From the NCBI RefSeq assembly GCF_022809775.1, contig NZ_CP094380.1, positions 2,951,501 to 3,015,500 on the forward strand: a DNA stretch of 64,000 bases. Reading direction: 5' to 3'. A program made the translations under genes and the position numbers. Position 1 is the first letter of the stretch, and every line of letters begins with the position of its first letter. The notes beneath the pieces are model-generated. The model did not search any database. It saw only the letters and a program-made list of their open reading frames with translations, and was not told the origin of the DNA. This DNA comes from Pseudodesulfovibrio tunisiensis (GTDB taxonomy: Bacteria; Desulfobacterota; Desulfovibrionia; Desulfovibrionales; Desulfovibrionaceae). Of this stretch, positions 8,796 to 16,889 are shown piece after piece.

Positions 8796-10163
8796 TCATC
8801 CGCCCAATTCCTCGATCCATGTCGCGACAGGACCCTGAACAAGTTCACGAATTTCCTCCAGTCGGGCTTCGGATTCGGCTTCGAATCGGAAGATGAGTGC
8901 TCCCTGGGTGTTGGATGCGCGTACAAGGCCCCAGCCGTCCGGGAACACCACGCGCGCGCCATCCATGTCGATGACATCATACCGTTCGCGGAAATATTCC
9001 TGTGCACGGCGCACCACCTCGAACTTGATCTTTTCGGGACAGTCCACGCGGATTTCCGGGGTGTTGAATGTCACGGGCCAGTCCTCAAGCATCCGGGACA
9101 GAGGCTTGTCCGCCCGGCTCATGATCGAGGCCAGCCAAAGCGCGCCAAAGGTCGCGTCGTCGAACCCGAGGTAGTTGTGGTAGAAGAACATGTGTCCGCT
9201 CATCTCTCCGCCGAGGGCCGCGCCGATCTCGTTCATGCGCGCCTTGACGATGGAATGCCCGGTTATGCACATTTCCGCGGTGCCGCCGTGATCCTCGATA
9301 TCCTTGAACAGCAGGTGGCTGCATTTCACGTCCGCCACCACGGATGCGCCCGGAATTTCCTGCAGCAGTTCGCGGGCATAGATGGCCAGAAGCTGGTCCC
9401 CGTACATGAGCTGTCCGGTCTCATCCACTGCTCCTATGCGGTCGCCGTCGCCGTCCAGCCCCACGCCGAAATCAGCGCCGGTTTTCCGTACCTTGATCTG
9501 TAGGTCGGCCACATTGGCCTCCACGACAGGATCGGGGTGGTGATTGGGAAATCTGCCGTCCGGGTCGCAGTAGAGCCGGATCACTTCGGCTCCGGCCTGT
9601 TCCAGAATGTCCGCAGTCAGGTCGCCGGACGTGCCGTTGCCGCCGTCCACCACGATCTTCACGGGCCGATCCAGACTCAGGCGGGAGAGCAGATCCTTTT
9701 TGTAGGTCGGAATGATGTCATGCTCGGAAATCAGACCCGAACCGGATTCGAAATCCGAGGCTGCCATCAATTCATATATGCGTTTCACCTCGGGGCCGTG
9801 AATCGTGGTTTCCCCGCCCCAAACCTTGAATCCGTTGTATTCCGGCGGGTTGTGGCTGGCCGTGATCATGACTCCGGCCTGGAATCCGAGGTGCTTCACC
9901 GCAAAATAGAACACCGGAGAGGATACCTGATTCAGACAGACCACGTCCACGCCGGCCGAGGCCAGCCCCGCGGCCATGCGCATCTGGTATTCCGGTGAGC
10001 TTGACCGGCAGTCATGCCCCACCAGGGCGCGGTTCCAGCCGTTGCAACGAAAGTACGTACCGCATGCGCGGCCCAGAGTCTCCACCCATTCCGGGTCGAA
10101 GTCCGTATCCACGACGCCGCGAATGTCATAGGCACGAAAAATGTCGGGGTTGATTTTCTTCAT
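8796..10163 (-). CDS. Phosphomannomutase/phosphoglucomutase
   Basis: A 455-residue cytoplasmic alpha-D-phosphohexomutase interconverting the 1- and 6-phosphates of mannose or glucose, feeding LPS, exopolysaccharide and glycogen synthesis. All four signatures are present: the phosphoserine loop TASHNPPEYNG, the metal loop DGDGDRIG, the sugar-specificity loop GGEMSGHMFF, and the phosphate-binding loop RASNTQG. Length fits the AlgC-type bifunctional enzymes (about 455-465). Start chosen at MKKINPDIFRAYDIRG (10163), because the family always begins just before FRAYDIRG; 23 upstream codons are open but not homologous-looking. It is divergent from hflK and precedes the YkgJ/exporter genes by 42 bp, so it may be the first gene of that transcript. 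Confidence 0.95.
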   Translation of the reverse strand: MKKINPDIFRAYDIRGVVDTDFDPEWVETLGRACGTYFRCNGWNRALVGHDCRSSSPEYQMRMAAGLASAGVDVVCLNQVSSPVFYFAVKHLGFQAGVMITASHNPPEYNGFKVWGGETTIHGPEVKRIYELMAASDFESGSGLISEHDIIPTYKKDLLSRLSLDRPVKIVVDGGNGTSGDLTADILEQAGAEVIRLYCDPDGRFPNHHPDPVVEANVADLQIKVRKTGADFGVGLDGDGDRIGAVDETGQLMYGDQLLAIYARELLQEIPGASVVADVKCSHLLFKDIEDHGGTAEMCITGHSIVKARMNEIGAALGGEMSGHMFFYHNYLGFDDATFGALWLASIMSRADKPLSRMLEDWPVTFNTPEIRVDCPEKIKFEVVRRAQEYFRERYDVIDMDGARVVFPDGWGLVRASNTQGALIFRFEAESEARLEEIRELVQGPVATWIEELGG

Positions 10164-10246
10164 GCGTTTGTCGCCCTTTTTATTTAGTGGTTCTTTGTTC
10201 GGCTTTCCTTGACCAAACCCCGTATAGCGCATATTTCTTTTCCATT

Positions 10247-11323
10247 ATGAATTGGGATTGGGAAAAGCTTCAAAAACAGCGTCAGGGTCAGCACTCTCCA
10301 GGTGGACCGCCGAATTTCGACGACCTGCAGCAGCAGTTCGAAAAGTTCAAGCGGTTCAAGGCACCGGGGTGGCAATTTATCATACTCATTCTTGTGGGCC
10401 TCTGGCTTCTCTCCGGCATCTATATTGTCGATCCGGACGAAGTGGGCGTGGTCAAGCGGTTTGGCGCATTCGACCGCGTCACCGCCTCGGGTCCGCATTA
10501 CCACATCCCGTATCCGGTGGAAAGCGTACTCACCCCCAAGGTGACGCAAATCCAGCGCGTGGAATTCGGGTTTCGTTCCGTGGGGTCCTCCAGACTTTCC
10601 ACGTTTCAGCAGGGACAGTCTCGCGAGGTTCCCGAGGAATCCCAGATGCTCACCGGGGATGAAAACATCGTCAGCGTCCAGTTCATTGTTCAGTACATGA
10701 TCAAGGATGCCAAGGATTTTCTGTTCAACGTTTATGACCCGACCGGGACCATCAAGCATGCGGCCGAGGCCGCCATGCGCGAGATCATAGGCAAGAACAA
10801 GATCGACGATGCCCTGACAACGGGCAAGCAGCGCATTCAGAGCGAAACCCGCGACCTGATGCAGTTCATCCTGAACAACTACAAGACCGGCGTGCAGATT
10901 GTGGCCGTGCAGATGCAGAACGTGCATCCGCCGGAGCAGGTGGTGGAAGCGTTCAAGGACGTTGCCAGCGCACGCGAGGACAAGAGCCGGTTCATCAACG
11001 AGGCCGAAGCCTATCAGCGAGACATTCTGCCCAAGGCTCGAGGCGAGGCTGCGCGCATCGTGAACGAGGCGCAGGCATACAAGGGAGCCAAGGTCCGCAA
11101 GGCTCAGGGTGATGCGAACCGTTTTCTGGCCGTGTACGAAGAGTACCGCAAGGCTCCGAGCATCACCAAGAAGCGCCTGTATCTGGAAACCATGGAGAAC
11201 ATCCTGTCCGACCCTGCGGCTGAAAAGCTCATTCTGTCGGATGATGCTCTCAGAAAATCCGTTCCCTACCTGCCTCTGGAAAAATTGCCCAGAGCGGGAA
11301 AAACCGCACCGGCAAAGCAGTAG
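10247..11323 (+). CDS. hflK: HflK, SPFH-domain subunit of the FtsH modulator complex
   Basis: A 358-residue membrane protein. It starts MNWDWEKLQKQRQGQ, has a polar Gln-rich N-terminus, one membrane helix at about residues 43-60 (WQFIILILVGLWLLSGIYIV), then an SPFH/band-7 domain beginning VDPDEVGVVKRFGAF and a coiled-coil region (EAYQRDILPKARGEAARIV). HflK with HflC forms a periplasmic cage around the FtsH protease in the inner membrane and modulates membrane-protein turnover. hflC follows 12 bp later. There is no Shine-Dalgarno in front of this ATG. The sequence TTGACC-17 bp-TATTTC at 10209-10237 could be a promoter that leaves almost no leader; an upstream GTG at 10187 is less likely. Confidence 0.95.
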   Translation: MNWDWEKLQKQRQGQHSPGGPPNFDDLQQQFEKFKRFKAPGWQFIILILVGLWLLSGIYIVDPDEVGVVKRFGAFDRVTASGPHYHIPYPVESVLTPKVTQIQRVEFGFRSVGSSRLSTFQQGQSREVPEESQMLTGDENIVSVQFIVQYMIKDAKDFLFNVYDPTGTIKHAAEAAMREIIGKNKIDDALTTGKQRIQSETRDLMQFILNNYKTGVQIVAVQMQNVHPPEQVVEAFKDVASAREDKSRFINEAEAYQRDILPKARGEAARIVNEAQAYKGAKVRKAQGDANRFLAVYEEYRKAPSITKKRLYLETMENILSDPAAEKLILSDDALRKSVPYLPLEKLPRAGKTAPAKQ

Positions 11324-11335
11324 GGAGACAATGAT

Positions 11336-12187
11336 ATGAAAAAGACGACCATCGCCATTGCCGTGGCAATCCTGCTTGGTGCGCTCGTGCTCACGCAGAG
11401 CATGTTCACCGTGGATGAAACCGAGCAGGCCCTGGTGCTGCAACTCGGCCGTCCCGTGGGTGACAAGGCTCTCGGTCCGGGCCTGCATTTCAAGATTCCC
11501 CTGATTCAGAACGTGGTCTATTTCGATGCCCGGATACTGGACTTCGATGCCCAGCCCGAGGAAATCACCACCACGGACAAAAAGTACATGAATGTGGACA
11601 GCTACAGCAAATGGCTGATTCGCGATCCGCTCAAGTTCTACCAGAAGGTCAGGACCATCCAGGGCGCTCAGGCCCGGCTGGACGACATTGTCCGCTCTCA
11701 GCTGCGCGTGGCCCTTGGCCGGTATACCCTGATCGAAGTGGTTTCCCTGAAGCGCAAGGAGATCATGGACGCGCTTACCGAGCGTACCCGTGAGCTCATC
11801 GAACCCTATGGCATCGACGTGATCGACGTGCGCATCAAGCGGACGGACCTGCCGCCCGAGAACGCCCGGGCCATTTTCGGGCGCATGAAGGCGGAACGTG
11901 AACGTCAGGCCAAACAGTATCGTTCCGAGGGGCGCGAGGCCGCGGCCAAGATCAAGGCCACCGCTGACAAGGAACGGACCATTCTGCTTGCCGATGCCAA
12001 GAAACAGGCGGAAATAGTCAAGGGCGCAGGGGATGCCGAGGCAACCAAGGTGTATGCCAATGCTTTGAGCAAGTCCCCGGATTTCTATGAGTTCACCCGG
12101 AGCCTGGAAGCCTACCGGAACGGACTCAAGAACAGCACTCGATTTATCATGACTCCGGATGTGCCTTTTCTGAAGCATTTTCGCTAG
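11336..12187 (+). CDS. hflC: HflC, SPFH-domain subunit of the FtsH modulator complex
   Basis: A 283-residue partner of HflK. An uncleaved N-terminal membrane anchor (residues 4-24) is followed by FTVDETEQALVLQLGRPVG, the SPFH core (KKYMNVDSYSKWLIRDPLKFY), VRIKRTDLPPENARAIFGRM, and a helical tail (RQAKQYRSEGREAAAKIKA). Length and order fit HflC of proteobacteria. A ribosome site (GGGAGACA) lies just upstream. The gene ends 33 bp before a strong terminator, so hflKC is a two-gene transcript. Confidence 0.95.
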   Translation: MKKTTIAIAVAILLGALVLTQSMFTVDETEQALVLQLGRPVGDKALGPGLHFKIPLIQNVVYFDARILDFDAQPEEITTTDKKYMNVDSYSKWLIRDPLKFYQKVRTIQGAQARLDDIVRSQLRVALGRYTLIEVVSLKRKEIMDALTERTRELIEPYGIDVIDVRIKRTDLPPENARAIFGRMKAERERQAKQYRSEGREAAAKIKATADKERTILLADAKKQAEIVKGAGDAEATKVYANALSKSPDFYEFTRSLEAYRNGLKNSTRFIMTPDVPFLKHFR

Positions 12188-12220
12188 ACCTTCTGCCTTC
12201 ATTGGTATAGACACGCCAGT

Positions 12221-12260
12221 CGATACGGGCGGACATTGAGCCGCCCGTATCGTTTGTTTG
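12221..12260 (+). terminator. Rho-independent terminator of hflKC
   Basis: A perfect 12-bp stem (12221-12232 with 12241-12252, CGATACGGGCGG and its complement) around an eight-base loop, followed by TTTGTTTG. Confidence 0.88.
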
Positions 12261-12287
12261 CTCGTATACGAAAAATAGGTTGACAAA

Positions 12288-12316
12288 CCCGGGAGTATTT
12301 CCCAATTTGCCCGGGA
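12288..12316. repeat. Paired CCCGGGA motifs, candidate operator
   Basis: CCCGGGA occurs at 12288-12294 and again at 12310-12316, 22 bp apart (about two helical turns), and GGGA-TCCC half-sites lie between them. The pair lies about 80-110 bp upstream of the repressor promoter. It could be an operator for the S24 repressor itself; this is inference from position and symmetry only. Confidence 0.3.
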
Positions 12317-12398
12317 GAAAATCCTGTTCGCTGGTTTTCCCGATACGCGCCTGCGCATAAAAGGTGCGAAATTCCCCCAAAAACAGGACATGCGTACA

Positions 12399-12426
12399 TT
12401 GACTGTTTATACAGGCAGCCGATACT
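12399..12426 (+). promoter_or_regulatory. Candidate sigma-70 promoter of S24 repressor
   Basis: TTGACT (12399-12404), 16 bp, GATACT (12421-12426). An AAGGAG ribosome site follows, eight bases before the ATG at 12461. Confidence 0.5.
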
Positions 12427-12460
12427 CTCGCGCTGTTATTTGATCCCAAGGAGAATATAG

Positions 12461-13183
12461 ATGCCCAAGAAAAAAAGAACTTGTGACGAAGCCCAGCAGA
12501 AATGGTTCGAGGAAGTCCTGGACAGGATCAAGAAGGCCACCGGCGCCCGAACTCAGGTCCAGCTCGCCGAGGTCCTCGATGTTCGTCAGTCCAGCATTTC
12601 CGACGCCAAGCGTCGTTGCTCCATTCCTGCCGAGTGGTTCCTCAAGCTTTATCGCAGCCACGGCCTGTCCCCGGACTGGCTTCACGATGGCGCCGAGCCC
12701 GTGTACCTGAATTCCAGCAAGGCCAAGGTGCCCGCGGATACCGTCCTGCGCGAGACCCCGTCTCCCTATGGCCGCATGAACTCCCGTGGCCGTGTGGTCG
12801 CCGTGTCCACCATGGCCGGTGCCGATACGGAAAGTGAAGTGTGGGAGCCCAAGCACATCGAAGAGCTCTCCATTCCCGAGTCCTTCTGCCTGCCCAATCT
12901 GCACATCGTGAAGGTGGACAGCGCCAGCATGGAACCCGTGATTCAGCGTGGCGCGTTCGTGGGCATTGATCCGGATCAGAAGGATCATCCGGACGGAGAC
13001 CTCTGCGCCGTCTACTTCCCGCATCAGGGCCTGACCATCCGCCGCGTCTACCTTCAGGGCGACCAGTTCATGCTCAAGGCCGAAAACGAAAAGTACACCG
13101 ACCTCACCATTCCCGCCGAGGAAATGGCCCAGCGCACCGTGGGCCGCGTAGTCTGGGTGCTCCAGAACTTCACCCTGCTCTAG
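12461..13183 (+). CDS. CI-like HTH repressor with S24/LexA-type C-terminal domain
   Basis: A 240-residue regulator. Residues 10-75 form a CI-type helix-turn-helix domain (TQVQLAEVLDVRQSSISDAK, then IPAEWFLKLYRSHGLSPDWL). Residues about 110-235 are a signal-peptidase/LexA-like S24 domain with the nucleophile motif DSASMEP (Ser156) and a candidate Ala-Gly autocleavage site at 119-120. The position that normally holds the catalytic lysine (VKRL in LexA) reads IRRV, so Arg194 replaces Lys and self-cleavage is questionable. No prophage genes surround it, so it looks like a domesticated regulator rather than a phage switch. Its targets are unknown. A strong ribosome site, a promoter and a terminator frame it as a single-gene unit. 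Confidence 0.88.
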   Translation: MPKKKRTCDEAQQKWFEEVLDRIKKATGARTQVQLAEVLDVRQSSISDAKRRCSIPAEWFLKLYRSHGLSPDWLHDGAEPVYLNSSKAKVPADTVLRETPSPYGRMNSRGRVVAVSTMAGADTESEVWEPKHIEELSIPESFCLPNLHIVKVDSASMEPVIQRGAFVGIDPDQKDHPDGDLCAVYFPHQGLTIRRVYLQGDQFMLKAENEKYTDLTIPAEEMAQRTVGRVVWVLQNFTLL

Positions 13184-13204
13184 GCCGGGATTTCCCCAAT
13201 TTAG

Positions 13205-13240
13205 AAAAAAGCCGGACAACTCATGTTGTCCGGCTTTTTT
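13205..13240 (+). terminator. Rho-independent terminator after S24 repressor gene
   Basis: A near-perfect palindrome: A-tract, GCCGGACAAC, loop TCAT, GTTGTCCGGC, T-tract. Since it has A and T tracts on both sides it can act in both directions. Confidence 0.92.
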
Positions 13241-13243
13241 CGT

Positions 13244-13601
13244 TGCCTCCGGCGGCTCAAGGAACCTCTTGAAAGAGGTTCCTTGAGAATCCTCCAGAAC
13301 ATTTTGGCTCTACGCCGCCTGTGAGGACAAGGGAACTCGAAAGCACTGTATGGCGGCGTAGTTGGATGCGGAAATGCCGGAACCTGCCCTGTCGATGAAC
13401 AGGGGCTCCGGGGAAACGATCGCAAAAGAGAATCGTCTTTTTTGGACCACCCGTTTTCTGGAAATCGAGCAGCCTGATGAATCCCTTCGGGACATTCATC
13501 AGGCTGCTCGATTTCCAGAAAACAGAATGGGGTCAAGGGGAGGTCCGTCCCCTTGCGGGTCCGGGCAGGGCCCGGCCCCCCCGGGAGGGTCGCCGAAGGC
13601 C
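13244..13601. repeat. Multi-hairpin intergenic repeat element, copy A
   Basis: About 358 bp without a gene. In order it holds: a left end TGCCTCCGGCGGC; hairpin 1 (13256-13287); a 10-bp stem CTACGCCGCC/GGCGGCGTAG (13310-13319 with 13352-13361); a small hairpin CCCTG/CAGGG near 13387-13403; an ACGAT/ATCGT hairpin followed by a T-run (13427-13443); a perfect 30-bp stem with an 11-base loop (13453-13523); a CAAGGGGA/TCCCCTTG hairpin (13534-13555); a CCGGGC/GCCCGG hairpin; and a right end GTCGCCGAAGGCC that is an imperfect inverted copy of the left end. The same order occurs at 49358-49720. It fills the gap between the repressor and the convergent phosphoesterase, ending four bases before the latter's stop codon. 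Confidence 0.85.
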
Positions 13602-13604
13602 TTC

Positions 13605-14087
13605 CTAGGCGTCCACGGTGACGAATTCGCAACTGAAGGACTTGTCCGGATGGACAGTGACGAGCGCAAGCGATCCGGACTCGCCGAGCGATCCGGGATT
13701 GCATATCTGCACACCTTCGATGACCTGCCAGAGGCGCTGGTGGGTATGGCCGTGAAAGACCAGATCATAGGATGCGCCGAAGGCCTGAGCAACCTTGACC
13801 GACACTTGCGGTCGCGGTCCCCAGCCGTGGGTCATGCCGATGGTCAATCCCCGGATTTCCAGAGTGGCGGAGGTGTCGAGCGAATCCGCAAGCTGCGGAT
13901 CCCAGTCGCAATTGCCGCGCACGGCCGTGAAGTTGGGATGCTGGAGAAAGTAGGACCATGTGCTGAAGGACGTGATGTCCCCGCAGTGCAGGAGTACATC
14001 GGCAGACGCGAGGTACTTGTCATATACGCGATCCAGCCACGCAGGCGGCTGGCCCATGTGGGTATCGGAAATGGCGGCGATGAGCAT
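13605..14087 (-). CDS. YfcE/MJ0936-family metallophosphoesterase
   Basis: A 160-residue small calcineurin-like phosphoesterase. Metal-binding motifs are AAISDTHMG (D7, H9), LLHCGDIT, VRGNCDWD, MTHGWG and FHGHTHQ, all intact. Family members hydrolyse phosphodiesters in vitro and physiological substrates are mostly unknown. Relatives usually have GNxD, and here GNCD conforms. It is the last gene of the mla operon, starting 12 bp after mlaA. Its stop codon is adjacent to repeat element A, which may serve as the operon terminator. No signal peptide. Confidence 0.9.
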   Translation of the reverse strand: MLIAAISDTHMGQPPAWLDRVYDKYLASADVLLHCGDITSFSTWSYFLQHPNFTAVRGNCDWDPQLADSLDTSATLEIRGLTIGMTHGWGPRPQVSVKVAQAFGASYDLVFHGHTHQRLWQVIEGVQICNPGSLGESGSLALVTVHPDKSFSCEFVTVDA

Positions 14088-14099
14088 GGGAAGCGTCGG

Positions 14100-14900
14100 C
14101 TATTCCTGAACCTTCTTGGCGCGGTAGCGGATGTATGCGTCGCGCAATGCGGTATACGGGTCGATGGCCCCTTCGGTCAGGGTCTCGTATTCGTTGCCCC
14201 GCAGTTCCAGTGAAAGCTGATTCAGGTTCTTGTAGCCTCGAATGACCATGAACTCCACGAACGTGAAGTCGCCATAGGTGATGGGATCCATGTAGGAATC
14301 CGAAACCCAGCCCACGGTCTCGCGAATGGAGCTCGGCCCGATGAACGGCCAGACAAGATAGACGCCGTGTCCGATCCCGGCCTTGCCAAGGGTCTGGCCC
14401 ATGCCGTCGGCAGTGGGGCGCTCCGGCATCCAGTTGCGCGGGCGGCCTTCGGTCACGTCGAACACGCCGAGCAGTCCCCAACTGGTGTTGGCGAGAAACT
14501 TGGAGAATTCCATGTACGCGGCGTCGAACTTGCCCTGAAGAATGTTGTTCACGAACCGGACCGGCGCCCAAAGGTTGGTGAAGAAATTGCGCACGCACTT
14601 GCGCGGCGGCTCGGGAACGGCCCAGGCATAGGCCTCGGCAACGGGCTTGGCCACGCCCCAGTAGAAGGCGTCGTTGTAGTAGAACCAGATGCGGTTCCAG
14701 TTTTCCAGCGGATCATGAACCAGTGGGCCCTTGGGCGCATCCTGATCCACTTCATGGCCCGAGTCGGACCAGACTTCGTCGAAGTCGCTGAACTGGGCCA
14801 CCTGATCGCCCTGAAGAGTGGAACCGTCGGCAAAGGCCGGGCCGGAAGCCAGAAGCAATGCGGCCATAAGAAGGGCCAGAGCCGTGATTTTCACTTTCAT
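14100..14900 (-). CDS. mlaA: MlaA (VacJ) family outer-membrane lipid asymmetry protein
   Basis: A 266-residue MlaA-family protein, the outer-membrane component that removes misplaced phospholipids and passes them to MlaC. Core motifs are present: DPLENWNRIWFYYNDAFYWG, NNILQGKFDAAYMEFSKFLAN, GVYLVWPFIGPSSIRETVG. The start at 14900 (MKVKITALALL) has AAGGAA in front; an ATG 11 codons upstream lacks it. The N-terminus is a signal peptide ending AFA-DG with no cysteine, so the usual lipobox is missing and the protein is predicted not to be a lipoprotein, unlike E. coli MlaA. It follows mlaC by 10 bp in the order E-F-D-C-A. Confidence 0.93.
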   Translation of the reverse strand: MKVKITALALLMAALLLASGPAFADGSTLQGDQVAQFSDFDEVWSDSGHEVDQDAPKGPLVHDPLENWNRIWFYYNDAFYWGVAKPVAEAYAWAVPEPPRKCVRNFFTNLWAPVRFVNNILQGKFDAAYMEFSKFLANTSWGLLGVFDVTEGRPRNWMPERPTADGMGQTLGKAGIGHGVYLVWPFIGPSSIRETVGWVSDSYMDPITYGDFTFVEFMVIRGYKNLNQLSLELRGNEYETLTEGAIDPYTALRDAYIRYRAKKVQE

Positions 14901-14910
14901 GCCGAGTTCC

Positions 14911-15570
14911 TTACAATTTGTCGGTCTCGTCATCGCCCTTTGCGTCCAGTTCCTTGACGCGGTCCCGAATGCGGGCGATCAGGTCGTCAGGTGTGCCGTC
15001 CTGCAATATCTGCGCGAATTGACTGCGATAATTCTTTACAAGGCTCACGCCTTCGGCAACCACGTCATAGATCATCCACTGGTTTTCTATGACTTTCAAC
15101 CGGAAATTAACTGATATAGTCTTATCTCCACTGACGATTTCCGTCAAGACCATGGCCCGGTTGCCTTTGAGCAGTTCCTTCTTGTAGTTGACCTTTTCAT
15201 TGTTGTAGGTCGGAATCCGCTTGAGGTAGGTCCGTTCCAGCAGCTTGATGAACGCCTCGGTGATTTCCTTGTGCTGAGCCTCGGGCATGTCCAGCCATTT
15301 GCGGCCCACGGTGAGCTTGGTGACTTCCTCGAAGTCGATGTATTTTTCCGCAGCCTCGCGCAGGATGGCAATGGCTTCGTCATGCTGGGCCGGGTTCTGG
15401 AAATGGGGGCCCTTGAGAATCTGGATGAGTTCGTCCGCGCCCTGCTTGACCCTGTCCGTGGGGCCGGTCGCTGGTCCGGCAAGGACCGTGGCACAGGTCA
15501 GGACGAGGAAACACAGGGCCTGGGTCAGAATCAGCCCGGGCCGGAAACATTTGGCGTGCTTTCCTGTCAT
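14911..15570 (-). CDS. mlaC: MlaC family periplasmic phospholipid shuttle
   Basis: A 219-residue MlaC/Ttg2D protein. A long signal peptide (residues about 10-31, ending VLAGP) is followed by the family core: QGADELIQILKGP, AAEKYIDFEEVTKLTVGRKW, FIKLLERTYLKRI, and the C-terminal ISVNFRLKVIENQWMIYDVV. It carries phospholipid between MlaA at the outer membrane and the MlaEFD complex at the inner membrane. The charged tail KELDAKGDDETDKL is longer than in E. coli. It lies three bases after mlaD. Confidence 0.93.
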   Translation of the reverse strand: MTGKHAKCFRPGLILTQALCFLVLTCATVLAGPATGPTDRVKQGADELIQILKGPHFQNPAQHDEAIAILREAAEKYIDFEEVTKLTVGRKWLDMPEAQHKEITEAFIKLLERTYLKRIPTYNNEKVNYKKELLKGNRAMVLTEIVSGDKTISVNFRLKVIENQWMIYDVVAEGVSLVKNYRSQFAQILQDGTPDDLIARIRDRVKELDAKGDDETDKL

Positions 15571-15573
15571 TGG

Positions 15574-16017
15574 TTACACCTTTCCGAATGCGAATTTGCT
15601 GATGAGGTCCTCAAGGTCGATGGCGGGTTCGGTCTCGAAGAGCGAGTCGCCGGGATGCACGGGGTCGCCCACGCCGCCCGGAGTTATCTTGATGAACTTG
15701 TCGCCGATCAGACCGCTGGTCTTGATCGAAGCTATGGCATCGTCCGTGAGTTCCACTTCCTTGTCAATCATCATGAGCACGCGCGCCACACCCTGTTCCT
15801 GATCGAGTTCGATGGCGGATACGTAGCCCATCTTGACTCCGTACATCTGCACCGGGGCGTTGGGCTTGAGACCCGAGACATCGGTGAAGTTGGCCTTGAG
15901 CAGGTAGTACTTGTCGGAAAAGAGCTGGACGTTGCCAAGCTGTATGCTCATGTATGCGACCGCCACCAGTCCGACGAGGACGAATATGCCGACCGCGGTT
16001 TCCTTTCTCATTTTCAT
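15574..16017 (-). CDS. mlaD: MlaD, MCE-domain subunit of lipid transporter
   Basis: A 147-residue MCE protein. One N-terminal membrane helix (residues 6-24, VGIFVLVGLVAVAYMSIQLG) is followed by an MCE beta-barrel domain (YYLLKANFTDVSGLKPNAPV, KMGYVSAIEL, TSGLIGDKFIKITPGG). MlaD forms a hexameric ring in the periplasm on the MlaEF permease. The start at 16017 follows GGAGGAGAAC; an ATG five codons upstream is less well placed. Shorter C-terminus than E. coli MlaD (183 residues), as is common in delta-proteobacteria. Confidence 0.93.
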   Translation of the reverse strand: MKMRKETAVGIFVLVGLVAVAYMSIQLGNVQLFSDKYYLLKANFTDVSGLKPNAPVQMYGVKMGYVSAIELDQEQGVARVLMMIDKEVELTDDAIASIKTSGLIGDKFIKITPGGVGDPVHPGDSLFETEPAIDLEDLISKFAFGKV

Positions 16018-16050
16018 GCCGTTCTCCTCCACACTCTCGGTTCGTATTTC

Positions 16051-16884
16051 CTAGTCCTCGCCGAGAAGGCGGGAGCAATCCATTTTCATCAGGCCCGGAT
16101 CAATGGGCGGCAGGGTCATTCTGGGCGAGTCGCGCTGTTCGGTCATCCTGTCCTGAAAACGGCGCAGGTACGGGTCCGAGGTCTCGGCCAGTTCCCGGCT
16201 GGAACCGTTGAACAGGGCGCGTTTCTCTCCGAGCACCACAACGTGGTCGGCGAGCTGGCGCATGCTTTCCAGATCATGGGTGACCACGATCATGGTCATG
16301 TCGAATCGACGCATCATTTCGAGCAGCATCTGATCGAGCTCCGCGGAAAGGATGGGGTCCAGTCCCGAGGTGGGCTCGTCGCAGAGCAGAACCTGCGGAT
16401 CCATGACCAGAGCGCGGGCCAGTCCGGCCCGCTTGCGCATGCCGCCGGAGAGTTCGGCCGGGAACAGGTGCGTGGCGTGGTCCAGTCCGACGAGTTCCAG
16501 ACAATGGTGCACCCGATCAATGATCTGTGCATCCTTCATGCGCGTGTGTTCGCGCAGGGGCAGGGCTATGTTGTCGCCGAGCCTGAGGGAGCCGAGCAGG
16601 GCGCCGTCCTGAAACAGCACGCCCATGCGCTGGCGCAGGCATCTGCCCTGACGGCGGGACAGGCCGTACACGTCGTGCCCGCCGATGAAAATCTTGCCCT
16701 TGATGGGCGGCTGCAACTGGAGGATGTGCTTGAGCAGGGTGGACTTGCCGCAGCCCGACCCGCCGACCACCATGGAGAGCTTGCCGCCGGGAAATTCCAG
16801 ATTCAGCCCGCTCACCACGGGAATGCCCTTGTATCCGATGGCCAGATTCTCCAGCCGTATGCTTGGTGCCTTGGTTTCGCGCAT
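16051..16884 (-). CDS. mlaF: MlaF, ATP-binding subunit of lipid transporter
   Basis: A 277-residue ABC ATPase: Walker A GGSGCGKST (about residues 41-49), FQDGALLGSLRLGDN in the Q-loop region, signature AELSGGMRKRAGLARAL, Walker B VLLCDEPTSGLDP, switch VVTHDLES. FQDGAL and the GGMRKR signature are typical of MlaF. The frame is open far upstream, overlapping mlaE; start MRETKAPSIRLENL at 16884 leaves five bases after the mlaE stop. The C-terminal extension beyond residue 240 (RDSPRMTLPPIDPGLMKMD) is Pro-rich and of unknown role. Confidence 0.94.
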   Translation of the reverse strand: MRETKAPSIRLENLAIGYKGIPVVSGLNLEFPGGKLSMVVGGSGCGKSTLLKHILQLQPPIKGKIFIGGHDVYGLSRRQGRCLRQRMGVLFQDGALLGSLRLGDNIALPLREHTRMKDAQIIDRVHHCLELVGLDHATHLFPAELSGGMRKRAGLARALVMDPQVLLCDEPTSGLDPILSAELDQMLLEMMRRFDMTMIVVTHDLESMRQLADHVVVLGEKRALFNGSSRELAETSDPYLRRFQDRMTEQRDSPRMTLPPIDPGLMKMDCSRLLGED

Positions 16885-16889
16885 GAGGT

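Noticed and set aside
12461..13183. Prophage or integrative element suggested by the CI/S24 repressor
   Set aside because: Neighbours are housekeeping genes; no integrase, structural genes or att-like repeats are visible.
13201..13704. Open frames inside repeat element A (for example 167 and 97 codons)
   Set aside because: The DNA is hairpins and shared repeat; the frames differ between copies A and B and have no ribosome sites.
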